Positions 36,719 through 46,772 are shown, counted from the stretch's first letter. The stretch is 64,000 bases of DNA from Nitrospira sp. (GCA_029194675.1 JARFXP010000003.1:124001-188000); one strand, 5' to 3'. Numbers and translations: made by a program. The notes: generated by a model from the sequence alone, not told the origin.

Positions 36719-37162
36719 TTAATCCGACTTCCCAGATGGCTGGGTTGCGGAAGCAGGTGCAGTGGTAGAAGTCGCTTCAACGGGAACCGTGGCAGTTCGA
36801 GCTGTGTTGGTGACGGGAGCAGTCGGGGCAGGCGATCCAGGGGCGGTACCTACTGGAGCGACCGTAGGCTTCGAGGGAGGAGCCGGTTTGGGCGGTGCTG
36901 GCCTTTCCGGCTTAATACCCCCTTCCCAGGCCGGGCCTGAATACATGTTCGCTGTTAAGCCTTTTGTCTTCCATTTCTCCTCGAAATCAGCAGCGGCTTT
37001 ATTCGGTGTTTCCCCGACACCCATGACATCGTTCCAAGGATAGACTTTCGGTCCGATCTGGCAGCCCGATTCCGTCCTCCGCAAATACAAAGCGATCGGA
37101 TTACCCCGGTAGGGCCCAAGAAAAATATGGACGGATCCAACGTACTCTAGCAATGAGGCCAT
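36719..37162 (-). CDS. Hypothetical protein with proline/alanine-rich tail
   Basis: 147 aa from the ATG at 37162 (gagggcctg precedes it); a longer frame starts 17 codons upstream. The N-terminal ~75 residues look folded (LEYVGSVHIFLGPYRGNPIA, PKVYPWNDVMGVGETP, AAADFEEKWKTKG). The rest is a low-complexity P/A/T linker and tail. Convergent with the permease, with 25 bases between stops. I do not recognise it. Confidence 0.65.
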   Translation of the reverse strand: MASLLEYVGSVHIFLGPYRGNPIALYLRRTESGCQIGPKVYPWNDVMGVGETPNKAAADFEEKWKTKGLTANMYSGPAWEGGIKPERPAPPKPAPPSKPTVAPVGTAPGSPAPTAPVTNTARTATVPVEATSTTAPASATQPSGKSD

Positions 37163-37355
37163 CAGGCCCTCCAAGGGAGGGCTATGATGCCACAACAGAT
37201 GAGAAGAGGGCAAGATATTCGGCGGGGAGCGCGGAGGTTTCGCTTCCTCATTTCATGAAGTGAGGTTGTTCATCGTGGTGGAAATCGGGCAGTTCTCTCC
37301 GGAGACAATGCTCAAAGTCGTCCCCCTTGGTATTCTGAAAAGAAAGAAGGCAAGA

Positions 37356-38453
37356 TCATACGTCGGCTTTCGCGAATCGTTGCCGAGTCTGGTCGATGGT
37401 GCGCAAGAGAGCCTTGTGGCTTCGGCAGCCCACCACAAGTTTCGCATCAGAAATCATCACGGGTCGATAGGGAAGAAGGAAACGTTCTTTTAAGCGGCGG
37501 ATACGTGCGAGAGACTGGGCCAACCGTCCGGCAGAGATATCCCCGTCCGCAACGGCCTTGTCAGCGGCATTCAGCGCGGCTACGACTCGGTTGCGGTCTT
37601 TACAGATCAACGGCATATCGCAACCGGCTTGGATGGCCTGTATGGTCGCGTCGCCGATGCCATAATGATCAATGATGGCATGCATCTCAAGATCATCCGT
37701 CAACACGACGCCGTCGTAATGCAACTCTTCACGAAGAAATCTCCCAATGATCGTCGGGGACAGGGTTGCAGGCCGGTTCTCATCCAAAGCGCGATACACA
37801 ACGTGGGCCGTCATCATCGTTGCCACGCCGTTCGCAATCGCGTGCCGGAATGGAGGAAACTCAATACGCTCGAGTCGTTCGCGTGTCGCCGACACGACGG
37901 GTAACTCCTTGTGCGAGTCCGAGTTGGTATCCCCATGGCCGGGAAAGTGTTTCCCACAAGCCACGATACGATTGTCCTGGAGACCTCCTACGGTGGCCAA
38001 CCCCAATTCAGACACGACATCAGGACTCGTGCCGAATGCTCGATCGCCAATCACCGGATTGGTGGGGTTGCTGTTCACATCCAGCACCGGGGACATATTC
38101 ATGTTGATGCCGACGGCCTTGAGCTCCTTCGCGGTCGTTGCTGCTGCAGCGTAGGCCAATTCGGAAGAACGGCATCGCCCGAGGACTTCGCAGGGTGGAA
38201 AAATCGTAAAATCTTTCGGCAACCGGGAGACACGTCCGCCTTCTTGATCGATAGAGATGAGGAGTGGGGAGTGCGGGCTGCAGCGCTGAAGAGCGCTTGT
38301 CAATTCGATGATCTGGGCGATCGATTCGAGATTTCGCGCGAACAGGATGACGCCGCCGGGCTTATATTCCCTGATGAAGGAGGCGAGTTCGACCGAAACG
38401 GTGGTGCCATCGAACCCTATCATGAAGAGTTGGCCGATCTGGTCGTAAGACAT
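37356..38453 (-). CDS. nagZ: Beta-N-acetylhexosaminidase NagZ (GH3)
   Basis: 365 aa. Cytoplasmic glycosidase that removes GlcNAc from anhydromuropeptides in cell-wall recycling. It shows the NagZ signature KHFPGHGDTNSDSHKELP (acid/base His and Asp loop), FARNLESI, SIDQEGGRVSRLP and the nucleophile region GVVLTDDLEMHAI. The start is MSYDQIGQLFMIGFDG at 38453; the 49 codons upstream in frame overlap pepA's region and look non-coding. pepA lies 23 bases upstream on the same strand, so they are probably co-transcribed. Confidence 0.93.
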   Translation of the reverse strand: MSYDQIGQLFMIGFDGTTVSVELASFIREYKPGGVILFARNLESIAQIIELTSALQRCSPHSPLLISIDQEGGRVSRLPKDFTIFPPCEVLGRCRSSELAYAAAATTAKELKAVGINMNMSPVLDVNSNPTNPVIGDRAFGTSPDVVSELGLATVGGLQDNRIVACGKHFPGHGDTNSDSHKELPVVSATRERLERIEFPPFRHAIANGVATMMTAHVVYRALDENRPATLSPTIIGRFLREELHYDGVVLTDDLEMHAIIDHYGIGDATIQAIQAGCDMPLICKDRNRVVAALNAADKAVADGDISAGRLAQSLARIRRLKERFLLPYRPVMISDAKLVVGCRSHKALLRTIDQTRQRFAKADV

Positions 38454-38476
38454 CTTCGAATCGCCTTGCTCTCGCC

Positions 38477-39988
38477 CTACAGTGAGCGATCGATGAGGAA
38501 CTGGATCAACAATCTGGTACCGATGCCCGTTGGACCTTTGGGAATGTATGCCCGCTCCCGCTCGCTCCAATCGGTACTGGCGATATCGAGATGCACCCAA
38601 GGGGCCTCGCCGACGAACTTGCTCAAGAAGAGTGCAGCCGTGATCATGCCACCCCCCCGTCCCCCGATGTTCCGCATGTCGGCCACATCGCTGCGCAGTT
38701 GCTCAAAATATTCTTCCCACAACGGCATTTCCCATACCCGCTCGCCCGCTCGAAGGCCGGCCTTGCGGATCGCTTCTTTCAATGTTGCATCAGTGCCGAA
38801 CATTCCGATTGCGAACTGGCCCAGGGCGACGACGCAAGCTCCCGTCAGGGTCGCGATGTCGATGAGTGCGGCCGGCTTGAATCGAGTTGCGTAGGCAAGA
38901 CCGTCGGACAGGATCAGGCGGCCCTCGGCGTCCGTGTTCTGCACCTCCACGGTTTTCCCCGATAGTGTCTTGACCACGTCGCCAGGTCGCATCGCCCGGC
39001 CTCCCGGCATATTCTCCGCCGCCGGGAGGATGCTGATGAGATTAAGCGGTAACTTCAGACGAGCCGCAGCCCGTATCGCCGCTAGCACCTCTGCTCCACC
39101 GGTCATGTCGGCCTTCATCTGCTCCATATTCTCCGCCGGTTTGAGCGAGATCCCACCCGTGTCGAAGGTGATCGTCTTACCGACGAGCACCACCGGGCGG
39201 TCGTCTTTTTTCTTGGCTCCTTGGTACTGGAGAATAATGAACTTCGGCGGTTGGTGGCTGCCTTTCGCAACCCCCAGCAAGGCACCCATACCAAGTTTTT
39301 CCATGTCCTTTTGTTCAAGGATTTTCAGATTAACACCAGCGTCCTTCGCCACGGTCTTCGCTTCACTGGCGATCCTGGTCGGTGTCATCACATTGGACGG
39401 ATGGTTGCAGAGATCTCGAACAAAGACTGTCGCTTCAGCAGTCGCGACACCGCGACGAATCCCTTCCGACAACTGACGCAGTTGATCTTTCTGCGGAGCC
39501 AGGATGGTCATCGCCGTCACTTCCCTACCTGTCGGAGCGTCGCTACGATAGATTGTGAATTGATAGCTCCCTAAGATCGCTCCTTCCGTCATGGTCTGGC
39601 CAACATCCATCGGCGAGGCCCCATGTGGCACGACACTCGGCAACGCAACCGTAAAGACCCCGCATTTGGTATGGCGAACGCGTTTGGCGGCATGCCCCAT
39701 CGCCTGTCGGATCTGATCCAAACCCAGCTCATGTTTCTTTCCGAGGCCGACAAGAATCAACCGTTTCGCCTGAATTTTTCGGTGTGTATGAAGGACGACC
39801 ACCTCACCGGCTTTTCCGTCAAACTCCTTGGACTGCAGAAGTTCGCGAAGTGCCCCTCCGAGTGCTCGATCGAGAATGCCCCCCTCTTCCTTCGGCAGTC
39901 CCTCCCCTTCACAAAATAGGAGGACGAGCGCATCTGTGGTCTCTGTGTCGACTCGTCCTTGTTTCGCTTCAACTCGCATACTATTCAT
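38477..39988 (-). CDS. pepA: Leucyl aminopeptidase
   Basis: A 503-aa M17 dizinc aminopeptidase. The signature NTDAEGRL is present, with metal and substrate residues in VGKTITFDTGGISLKP and KADMTGGAEVL. ATG at 39988 (MNSMRVEAKQGRV) has aaggag 6 bases upstream and is preferred to an earlier ATG. It forms cytoplasmic hexamers in peptide turnover; some family members also bind DNA. It precedes nagZ on the same strand. Confidence 0.95.
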   Translation of the reverse strand: MNSMRVEAKQGRVDTETTDALVLLFCEGEGLPKEEGGILDRALGGALRELLQSKEFDGKAGEVVVLHTHRKIQAKRLILVGLGKKHELGLDQIRQAMGHAAKRVRHTKCGVFTVALPSVVPHGASPMDVGQTMTEGAILGSYQFTIYRSDAPTGREVTAMTILAPQKDQLRQLSEGIRRGVATAEATVFVRDLCNHPSNVMTPTRIASEAKTVAKDAGVNLKILEQKDMEKLGMGALLGVAKGSHQPPKFIILQYQGAKKKDDRPVVLVGKTITFDTGGISLKPAENMEQMKADMTGGAEVLAAIRAAARLKLPLNLISILPAAENMPGGRAMRPGDVVKTLSGKTVEVQNTDAEGRLILSDGLAYATRFKPAALIDIATLTGACVVALGQFAIGMFGTDATLKEAIRKAGLRAGERVWEMPLWEEYFEQLRSDVADMRNIGGRGGGMITAALFLSKFVGEAPWVHLDIASTDWSERERAYIPKGPTGIGTRLLIQFLIDRSL

Positions 39989-40082
39989 TCGATTCTCCTT
40001 GTGATGCGCCAATTAGCGAACACCATCAGCCGATCGTTGGTGGTCATCAGGGCTTCTCCATCCCGGTCGACGGTGAAACTCT

Positions 40083-40718
40083 TCACACTCCCCGCATATC
40101 GGGTGCCCAGATGTGCTTGTGAAGTTGCAACTGAAGGCGAATAGGTAGTCGGTCTGCCAGGAGCCATTCGGCCAACTGTCGTGGATCCAGCGCATCAAAT
40201 ACCGGACTAAAGAGGACCGGACAGCGATCGGTCAAGTGGAAGTGAGCCAGAATGTCCTTGGCCCATTCGTAATCACCCCGGTCCCGGATGACAAATTTGG
40301 CCTCGTCTTGCGGTTTTAGACGTTCGACATTGGGCCAGTGCATCCGTTCCGACATGCCGCTTCCCGGGCACTTCACGTCCAAGATAATACGGACCGACGG
40401 GGGGACGATGGTGGTATCGATCGCTCCGCTTGTTTCAAGGAGGACCGTGAAGCCTTCTTCGCACAACCGGTGCAGCAGCGTAGCCGTACCCGCTTGTGCT
40501 AACGGTTCACCTCCCGTCACCTCAACCAACCGACAACCATAGGATCGGACCGTGTCGAGAATCTCATCGATGGACCGGTCCGTTCCGCCGAAGAAAGCAT
40601 AGTCCGTGTCACACCAGGTGCATCGCAGCGGGCAACCGGTCAGACGCACGAACACGCAGGGCAGCCCGGCAAAGGTCGACTCACCTTGAACGCTATGAAA
40701 AACTTCGGTGACGCGCAT
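40083..40718 (-). CDS. queE: 7-carboxy-7-deazaguanine synthase
   Basis: 211-aa radical-SAM enzyme converting 6-carboxytetrahydropterin to CDG in queuosine synthesis. The cluster-binding cysteines are in CPLRCTWCDTDYAF (C-x3-C-x2-C). The conserved starts VFHSVQGESTFAGLPCVFVR and VEVTGGEPLAQ (SAM binding) are present. No other queuosine genes (queC, queD, queF) lie in the window. It stands 94 bases upstream of pepA. Confidence 0.94.
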   Translation of the reverse strand: MRVTEVFHSVQGESTFAGLPCVFVRLTGCPLRCTWCDTDYAFFGGTDRSIDEILDTVRSYGCRLVEVTGGEPLAQAGTATLLHRLCEEGFTVLLETSGAIDTTIVPPSVRIILDVKCPGSGMSERMHWPNVERLKPQDEAKFVIRDRGDYEWAKDILAHFHLTDRCPVLFSPVFDALDPRQLAEWLLADRLPIRLQLQLHKHIWAPDMRGV

Positions 40719-40795
40719 GGGCAGTGTGTGGGCTTACTGAGTAGTTGATTGAATGATTGGCCACAGAGACGGTTGATCTGATCACAGGCAGCAGC

Positions 40796-41476
40796 TCATC
40801 GCCATTTAACGATCGGCCAGTTTTTGCGTCGGGCGATGGAGGCCATGCCGCGAATCGGATTCACCACTGTCGGATGACCTACGGCCCGGAGCAGGTCTAG
40901 ATCGCCAGGACTGTCCCCGTACGCATAGCATTGGGACAGATCCAGCGTCAGTTCATGGATCAATCGATCGATGAGCCGGCGTTTCCCTTCCCCATAAGGA
41001 AGAGGGGGGGCGAGGAAACCGGTATAGAGGCCGTTCTGTTGCTCCAACCGACTCGCAAAGCATCGATCAGCTCGAAGCGCGTCGGCGACGGGGGCGATCA
41101 GGAAATCGATGGATCCTGTCACGAAAATGATGGCATGGCCCGCACGGCGATGCTCGTCGAGCATCCGCATGGCGGCGGGAGAGACACGAGGACAGAGTTC
41201 CTCGCGACAGAACTCCTCGCCCAACGGTTGGATCACTTGCGCAGGTTTGCCGGCCAGATACAGCTTCCGCTCGCGGAGCGGGTGCAGCGACAACGTCGGG
41301 AAATGTCGCAGGAGCCAAGACACACTCTCTCGAGCTTCAGGCCAACCGACGATACCGCGCTGCCACAGCCAGCGAAAAAATCGCACTTCGCTCGCTTCGC
41401 CTGGCAAAATGGTATTATCGACATCAAAAAATGCCGCAATGGAAGAGGAGAGACCTCGTTGGTCTGTTTGTATCAT
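40796..41476 (-). CDS. HAD-IB family phosphatase (SerB-like)
   Basis: 226 aa. Motif I is FFDVDNTILPGE (nucleophile first Asp, acid second Asp), motif II is IIFVTGSID and motif III is YGDSPGDLDLL. The cap and the C-terminal phrase VNPIRGMASIARRKNWPIV are typical of HAD-IB hydrolases (1-acyl-glycerol/phosphoserine type). Substrate unknown. I start it at MIQTDQRGLSSSIAAFF (41476); the frame is open further upstream across the promoter of the tRNA, which is not convincing. Confidence 0.88.
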   Translation of the reverse strand: MIQTDQRGLSSSIAAFFDVDNTILPGEASEVRFFRWLWQRGIVGWPEARESVSWLLRHFPTLSLHPLRERKLYLAGKPAQVIQPLGEEFCREELCPRVSPAAMRMLDEHRRAGHAIIFVTGSIDFLIAPVADALRADRCFASRLEQQNGLYTGFLAPPLPYGEGKRRLIDRLIHELTLDLSQCYAYGDSPGDLDLLRAVGHPTVVNPIRGMASIARRKNWPIVKWR

Positions 41477-41529
41477 ACGACGAGCGGCCGAGGACAATGA
41501 GATGCTGATTCTACCGGACGACCGGTTGA

Positions 41530-41559
41530 TTGACAAGAATTTTACCCTCCTCCTATAAT
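41530..41559 (+). promoter_or_regulatory. Perfect-consensus sigma-70 promoter
   Basis: TTGACA at 41530-41535, an 18-base spacer, TATAAT at 41554-41559. The predicted start is near 41566, on the plus strand, reading through a palindromic repeat to tRNA-Leu(GAG) at 41722. It is the strongest promoter match I see in the window, divergent to the HAD gene. Confidence 0.85.
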
Positions 41560-41598
41560 GCCACTCCTTTCCCCTCATAGCTGACAGGAGGCCTTGAT

Positions 41599-41716
41599 GC
41601 AGGATGGTCAAACAAGCCTGCGATAAGGCCGCAACGAGCGAAAGCCTGAGGCGTACTTCCGAGTACTGGGTTCGAGCGATGCGAAACGTGTGGCAGGCTT
41701 CGTTTCAGCATCCTGC
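41599..41716. repeat. Palindromic interspersed repeat, copy A
   Basis: About 118 bases beginning gcaggatggtcaaac and ending tttcagcatcctgc (imperfect terminal inverted repeats), with the core aaggccgcaacgagcg and the inner hairpin gcgtacttccgagtac. Related copies are at 58916-59035 and 60957-61082. It lies between a strong promoter and a tRNA gene. Confidence 0.85.
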
Positions 41717-41721
41717 TGAGT

Positions 41722-41805
41722 GCCGAAGTGGTGGAATGGCAGACACGCACGTTTGAGGGGCGTGTGGCGAAAGCCGTGCGGGTTCAAGTCCCGCCTTCGG
41801 CACCA
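41722..41805 (+). tRNA. tRNA-Leu (GAG)
   Basis: 84 nt with the acceptor GCCGAAG/CTTCGGC, discriminator A and encoded CCA. The anticodon arm cacgt/ggcgtg-type stem holds loop ttGAGgg, anticodon GAG, reading CUC and CUU codons. Long variable arm. Transcribed from the consensus promoter at 41530 with a ~155-base leader containing the repeat. Confidence 0.95.
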
Positions 41806-42073
41806 TCGATCTGACTGATCCTACCCGATGCCGTCCAGCGAAAGACCTTGGGCCATTTGGATCTAGACTTTTCCCCATTTCTCATAGCACACTGCTGTCC
41901 GCATGGACTTCATTAGGAACCAATAACTTTCGGGTCAAATAACTTTTGGTCCAGGCAGAAGAGTGTTCGTGAGGAAAGCGGCACACTCGACCATCGTACT
42001 GTGAGCCGGTTACTTCCATGAGCCGAACCGGCTCTTGATGCATCGTCGATGTCGCCCAGCAAGGAGCCTTATC

Positions 42074-45000
42074 ATGAGTGCTACGAGCGACCTTCTTGAA
42101 TTGGATCTCCTGCGCAGACAGGTAGCCGATCTCGCACGTGAAGTGGGCGAACGAGACCGAGTACTGCAGGAACGGACTCGCCATCTCCATGTCGCACAAG
42201 CTCTTGCTCACCTGGGAAGTTGGAGTTGGGACATCACAAACGGCGAGGTAGAATGGTCGGATGAACTCTACCGGATCTTCGGCTATGCGCCTCAATCACG
42301 TGAGATGAGATTCAACAGTTTTGTGTCGGCGGTAGTGCCGGACGATCGTGACCGGATTCTGGCGTTGATCGACGGCGCGTTGGTAGGGGCCGCACCACAC
42401 GATATGGAATGCCGAATCGTTCGCCCCAATGGCGAAGTACGGACGATTCGTTGCTGCGCAGAGTTCTTGCGTGATAGTAGCGGTCAGCCAGTGCGTATGT
42501 CCGGGACAGCTTTGGACGTGACCGATCGCAAACGAGCAGAGTCGGCACTACAGCAACGCGAAGCGCACTTCCGTACGCTGATCGAGCATTCCTCGGACAT
42601 CATTACGGTTCTCGATTCGGACGGGAGAATCCAGTTCGAAAGCCCCTCATTCGAACGACTGCTCGGGTATGCACAACGCGAGCTCGATGGATGTATCGCC
42701 TTCGAGTTCGTTCATCAAGAGGATCTTCCTGCTGTGATCGAGAGGTTCCAGTTGCTCATCCAGCGGCCCGGAACGCCTCAAACGGCCGAATTCCGTTTTC
42801 GCCACAAAGACGGTTCGTGGCGCAGTTTGGAAGGAATCGGCAGGGCGACTTGGGATCCACATGGTCGATGCATTGTGGTCGTGAATTCACGCGACATTAC
42901 CGAGCGGAAGCGCACCGAGGAGATGCTACGGACTTCCCAAGAAAAGCTCCAACAAGCCCTCCGTGCCTCAGGGACCGGACTATGGGACTGGAACACGGAA
43001 ACGGACGAAGTAGTCCTTTCCCAGGAATGGAAACGTCAGTTGGGATATGAGCCGGCAGAGATTTCAGATGCTTTTGAGTCCTGGACGGTGCTTCTGCACC
43101 CGGAGGATCGGGAAGTGGCGATGGCCTATGTGCGAGACTACGTGTCTCGTCGCGAGGGAGACTATCGACAGGAATTTCGGCTGAAGCACAGGGATGGGGG
43201 GTATCGATGGATCGAAGCGCGGGCTTCGTTTGTGCCCGAACGGGATGGTCGAAGGATTCGTCTCCTCGGTTCGCACACCGACATTACGAACCATAAACGG
43301 ATGGAGGAGGCGCTGCGCGAGAGCGAGGAGCGGTACCGGATGTTGATCGAGCTGGCCCCATGCGGTGCCTTCGTCTTGTGTGAAGGGCGGACAGCCTACA
43401 TCAACCGAACGGGCGTCCTCATCATGGGAGCGAAGGATCCCCAGGAAATTCTCGACCGGCCGACATTTGAGTTCATCCATCCGGACTATCATCAAGAAGT
43501 GGGTGAGAACGTGAAACGCCTGCTGAGCGGCGGCGCGTCCATCAATAGTGCGGAACGAGTTTATCTGAAGATGGATGGAACGGCGATTCCGGTTCAGGTC
43601 GAGGTAGCTCGGATTACGTGGAACGGTACGCCGGCCATCCTCGTTCTGTTCTCCGATATCACCGAGCGCAAGCAGGCGGAGCAGGCCCTCTGGAAGAGCC
43701 AGCAGGCAATCCGCGCGCTCCACGATATCTCGTCGGCGCAGGGCCAATCGTTCAAGGAACGGGTCGAAGCACTGCTTCAGCTCGGGTGCCGCTTCTTCGA
43801 TCTGCCGATCGGGATGCAGACCTTTGTCAGGGGTGACGAGTTGGAGGTGGGGCAAGTGACCGCGCCCGGCACGGGGTTCCATCAGGGCATGCGCGTGTCT
43901 CTGTCTAAGGCATACTGCAGCGAAACCATTCGCCAGAGCAGACCCCTGAGTTTCGAGCATGCCGGTGTGTCTCCGGATTGGCAGAGGCATCCAGCTTACG
44001 CTGCACTGAAGTTGGAATCGTACATCGGGACTGCGATCAACGGACTGGAGGGCACCTACGGGACCCTGTGTTTTGCGAGCGTCGAACCCCGCCAGAAACC
44101 GTTTACCTTGTCCGAAAGGGATTTCATTCAACTTATGGCGCAATGGCTCGGCGGTGAAATGGACCGCCAATCGGCGCTGGACGCTCTGCGGCAGAGCGAG
44201 GAGCGATATCGGACTCTCTATGACGCAACTCCCTCTATGTATTTCACCGTGGATCGAACAGGAATCATCAGGTCCGTCAACCAGTACGGTGCGCAGTACT
44301 TGGGCTATCGCGTCGAGGATCTTGTCGGGAAGCCGGTGGCGGCGATCTTCTTCGAAGAAGACCGAGTGCGCGTATGTGCCGAGATAGAAGGGTTCTTTCA
44401 TCATCCGGAGGGAGTCGCGCAATGGGAATTTCGCAAGGTGCGAAGCGATGGCGCGCTGCTGTGGGTACGGGAGCTCGTGCGTGTGCTGCAGAGCCAAGAT
44501 GGAGAATCATTTGCGCTCATCGTGTGCGAGGACATCACCGAGTACAAACGCATGGAAAAAGCGCTGCGGCTCACCCAGTTCTCGGTGGATCAGGCGGTTG
44601 AAGCGATCTTGTGGGTGGATTCGAGCGCTCGCATATTCAACGTGAACGAGACGGCCTGCCGAATGTTGGGGTACGCGCGTCAAGACCTGACGACCATGAC
44701 GGTGCATGACATCGATCCTAATTTTCCTGTGGAACGATGGGCAGAGCATTGGAATCACTTAAAGAAGCAGGGGGCGTTGGCGTTCGAAGCGACCTACTGG
44801 GCATGCGACGGCTCTGTCTTGGAGACGGAGGTGACCTTCAATTATCTGCGGTATGATGAAAAGGAGTATGGCTGTGCGATCCTGAGGGATATTGGAGAAC
44901 GCAAGCGAGCGGAAGCCGAGCTTCACCGTTCCCATACGTTCTTGCGGCAGGTCATCGACGCAGACCCCCATCTTATTTTTGCCAAGGATCGTGAAGGACG

Positions 45001-45973
45001 GTTCACCATGGCCAACAAAGCTGTGGCCAATTGGTATGGCACGGCTGTGGAAGACTTAGTCGGGAAATCGGATGCGGACTTCAATGCTAATCCCGAAGAA
45101 GCGGAATTCTTTCGGCAGAGCGATCTTGATGTCATGAATTCCGCGCAGGATCGGTTCATCCCGGAGGAGAGGATCACCGACGCAGGGGGGAGGACGCGCT
45201 GGTTACAGATGGTCAAGAGACCGATCTTCGATGACCGGGGCCAGGTCCGCATGGTGCTCGGAGCCGCGACCGATATCACCGAGCGTAAACGAATGGAAGA
45301 GACCCTCCTGCAGCGCGAGCGAGACTTAAGCGCGGCACTTCAGGAACGGGAACGGATCAGTCAAGACCTCCATGACGGTATTCTCCAATCCTTGTACGCC
45401 GTCGGGCTCGGGTTGGAAGCGGGTAAGGCAGTGATCAAGAATCAACAAGATCATGTGACGGAGCAATTTGGGGTGACAGTGGATCAAGCCATTGGGCAGC
45501 TCAAACATGTCATGACGGAGGTCCGGAATTTCATTGCGGGACTCGAGTCCCAGGTGATGCAGGGCGGTGACTTCTCGACCGCTCTGCGGACCATGGTCGA
45601 TACGATGTCCCTCTCCTCTTCCGCCAGATGTCGCGTGAGGATCGACGACGCAGCAGCACGCCGGCTATCCACAGAACAAGCGATCCATATCATCAACCTC
45701 GTACGCGAGGGGTTGAGTAATGCGCTGCGCCACAGCCGTGCCAAACGGATCACAGTCTCGCTCCGGGATCTCCTCCGCTCAGATCGTCTCGCCGTGACGG
45801 ATGACGGCATTGGGTTTGATACAAGCTCGGTTCAGGGGGTTGGTCATGGGTTAGTCAACATGGCGGCACGGGCACAAAAAGTCCGCGGCTTGTTCGCCAT
45901 CCAGTCGAAATCTGACAAGGGGACGCGGATCTCAGTCGACCTACCAAAGGATACTCATTATGGTCACCACTAA
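42074..45973 (+). CDS. Multi-PAS/GAF sensor histidine kinase (NarX/LuxR-partner type)
   Basis: 1299 aa, no obvious transmembrane helix, so a cytoplasmic sensor. Seven PAS domains (about 40-155, 165-280, 290-410, 420-535, 710-830, 830-945, 955-1075), most ending in DITERKR-type PAC motifs, and one GAF domain (about 545-700). The output is a HisKA_3 kinase with phospho-acceptor H1100 in RISQDLHDGILQSLYAV and a HATPase domain (NALRH about 1216-1220, DDGIGFDT, GHGLVNMAARA). A cagcaaggagcc site precedes the ATG. It overlaps by 14 bases the NarL-type regulator that follows, its certain partner. The signal is unknown. Confidence 0.93.
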   Translation: MSATSDLLELDLLRRQVADLAREVGERDRVLQERTRHLHVAQALAHLGSWSWDITNGEVEWSDELYRIFGYAPQSREMRFNSFVSAVVPDDRDRILALIDGALVGAAPHDMECRIVRPNGEVRTIRCCAEFLRDSSGQPVRMSGTALDVTDRKRAESALQQREAHFRTLIEHSSDIITVLDSDGRIQFESPSFERLLGYAQRELDGCIAFEFVHQEDLPAVIERFQLLIQRPGTPQTAEFRFRHKDGSWRSLEGIGRATWDPHGRCIVVVNSRDITERKRTEEMLRTSQEKLQQALRASGTGLWDWNTETDEVVLSQEWKRQLGYEPAEISDAFESWTVLLHPEDREVAMAYVRDYVSRREGDYRQEFRLKHRDGGYRWIEARASFVPERDGRRIRLLGSHTDITNHKRMEEALRESEERYRMLIELAPCGAFVLCEGRTAYINRTGVLIMGAKDPQEILDRPTFEFIHPDYHQEVGENVKRLLSGGASINSAERVYLKMDGTAIPVQVEVARITWNGTPAILVLFSDITERKQAEQALWKSQQAIRALHDISSAQGQSFKERVEALLQLGCRFFDLPIGMQTFVRGDELEVGQVTAPGTGFHQGMRVSLSKAYCSETIRQSRPLSFEHAGVSPDWQRHPAYAALKLESYIGTAINGLEGTYGTLCFASVEPRQKPFTLSERDFIQLMAQWLGGEMDRQSALDALRQSEERYRTLYDATPSMYFTVDRTGIIRSVNQYGAQYLGYRVEDLVGKPVAAIFFEEDRVRVCAEIEGFFHHPEGVAQWEFRKVRSDGALLWVRELVRVLQSQDGESFALIVCEDITEYKRMEKALRLTQFSVDQAVEAILWVDSSARIFNVNETACRMLGYARQDLTTMTVHDIDPNFPVERWAEHWNHLKKQGALAFEATYWACDGSVLETEVTFNYLRYDEKEYGCAILRDIGERKRAEAELHRSHTFLRQVIDADPHLIFAKDREGRFTMANKAVANWYGTAVEDLVGKSDADFNANPEEAEFFRQSDLDVMNSAQDRFIPEERITDAGGRTRWLQMVKRPIFDDRGQVRMVLGAATDITERKRMEETLLQRERDLSAALQERERISQDLHDGILQSLYAVGLGLEAGKAVIKNQQDHVTEQFGVTVDQAIGQLKHVMTEVRNFIAGLESQVMQGGDFSTALRTMVDTMSLSSSARCRVRIDDAAARRLSTEQAIHIINLVREGLSNALRHSRAKRITVSLRDLLRSDRLAVTDDGIGFDTSSVQGVGHGLVNMAARAQKVRGLFAIQSKSDKGTRISVDLPKDTHYGHH

Positions 45974-46616
45974 AAATCACGCCGTTCGAGTACTGCTCGT
46001 CGACGATCACGAGGTCATTCGCGTGGGACTGCGGACGGTGCTCGCTCAAATCCAGGGTGTCATTGTAGCGGGGGAAGCGGGTACCATGGCGGACGCGATC
46101 CAGCAAGCGCTAAGGTTGAAGCCCGACGTGATCTTGATGGACGTCCGACTACCGGACGGTTCCGGTGTGGATGCCTGTCGGGAGATCCTAGGGACGCTGC
46201 CGGGGACACGGATCATCTTCTTGACGTCCTACGCCGACGACGACTCCGTTCTCGCCGCAGTGCTTGCCGGCGCTCATGGCTACGTCCTCAAAGAAATTGA
46301 CTCACCCGCATTGGTTGAAGCCATCCGCTCGGTTGCCAACGGTCAATCGATTTTGGACTCCAGTGTGACCGAACGGGCTCTGGGGTGGTTGAGGGGGCTT
46401 CACGACTGTCCTGCGACGCCTGGTACGGATCCACTGTCCTCTCAGGAGGAACGAGTGGTCGCACTGGTTGCCGAGGGAAAGACCAACAAGGAAATCGCCG
46501 TCGCGCTCGGACTCAGCGACAAGACCGTCAAGAACTACTTGGCAAACGTATTTCAAAAGCTTCGCATCACCCGGCGAGCGCAGGCGGCCGCCTTTTTTGC
46601 GAAACGGCGGGGATAA
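45960..46616 (+). CDS. NarL/FixJ-type response regulator
   Basis: 218 aa. A receiver domain (VRVLLVDDHEVIRVGLR, phospho-acceptor Asp in ILMDVRLPDGSG, Lys in GYVLKEID) is linked to a LuxR-type HTH (LSSQEERVVALVAEGKTNKE, LSDKTVKNYLANVFQKL). A transcription factor activated by the upstream HisKA_3 kinase, with which it is translationally coupled (14-base overlap). Targets unknown. Confidence 0.95.
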   Translation: MVTTKNHAVRVLLVDDHEVIRVGLRTVLAQIQGVIVAGEAGTMADAIQQALRLKPDVILMDVRLPDGSGVDACREILGTLPGTRIIFLTSYADDDSVLAAVLAGAHGYVLKEIDSPALVEAIRSVANGQSILDSSVTERALGWLRGLHDCPATPGTDPLSSQEERVVALVAEGKTNKEIAVALGLSDKTVKNYLANVFQKLRITRRAQAAAFFAKRRG

Positions 46617-46772
46617 GCGAGATTCATTCAGCTCTACTCCTCTTAGGTGCAAAAAGCTAGTTTTGCAGCCACCCTTCATATCTGGGCACTTCCCTTGCCC
46701 TTCATGTAGATTGTCCTCAAGAGATTCGGATTCATAACTACTCCGTGTGCACAGACCGGGAGGTTATCCCAC

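Noticed and set aside
43064..44497. A 477-codon open frame on the minus strand inside the multi-PAS kinase gene
   Set aside because: It is a shadow of the high-GC kinase gene; no recognisable domain and no ribosome site.
46648..46667. Terminator after the NarL-type regulator (tgcaaaa...ttttgca)
   Set aside because: A 7-bp A/T-rich stem without a following T-run; too weak to call.
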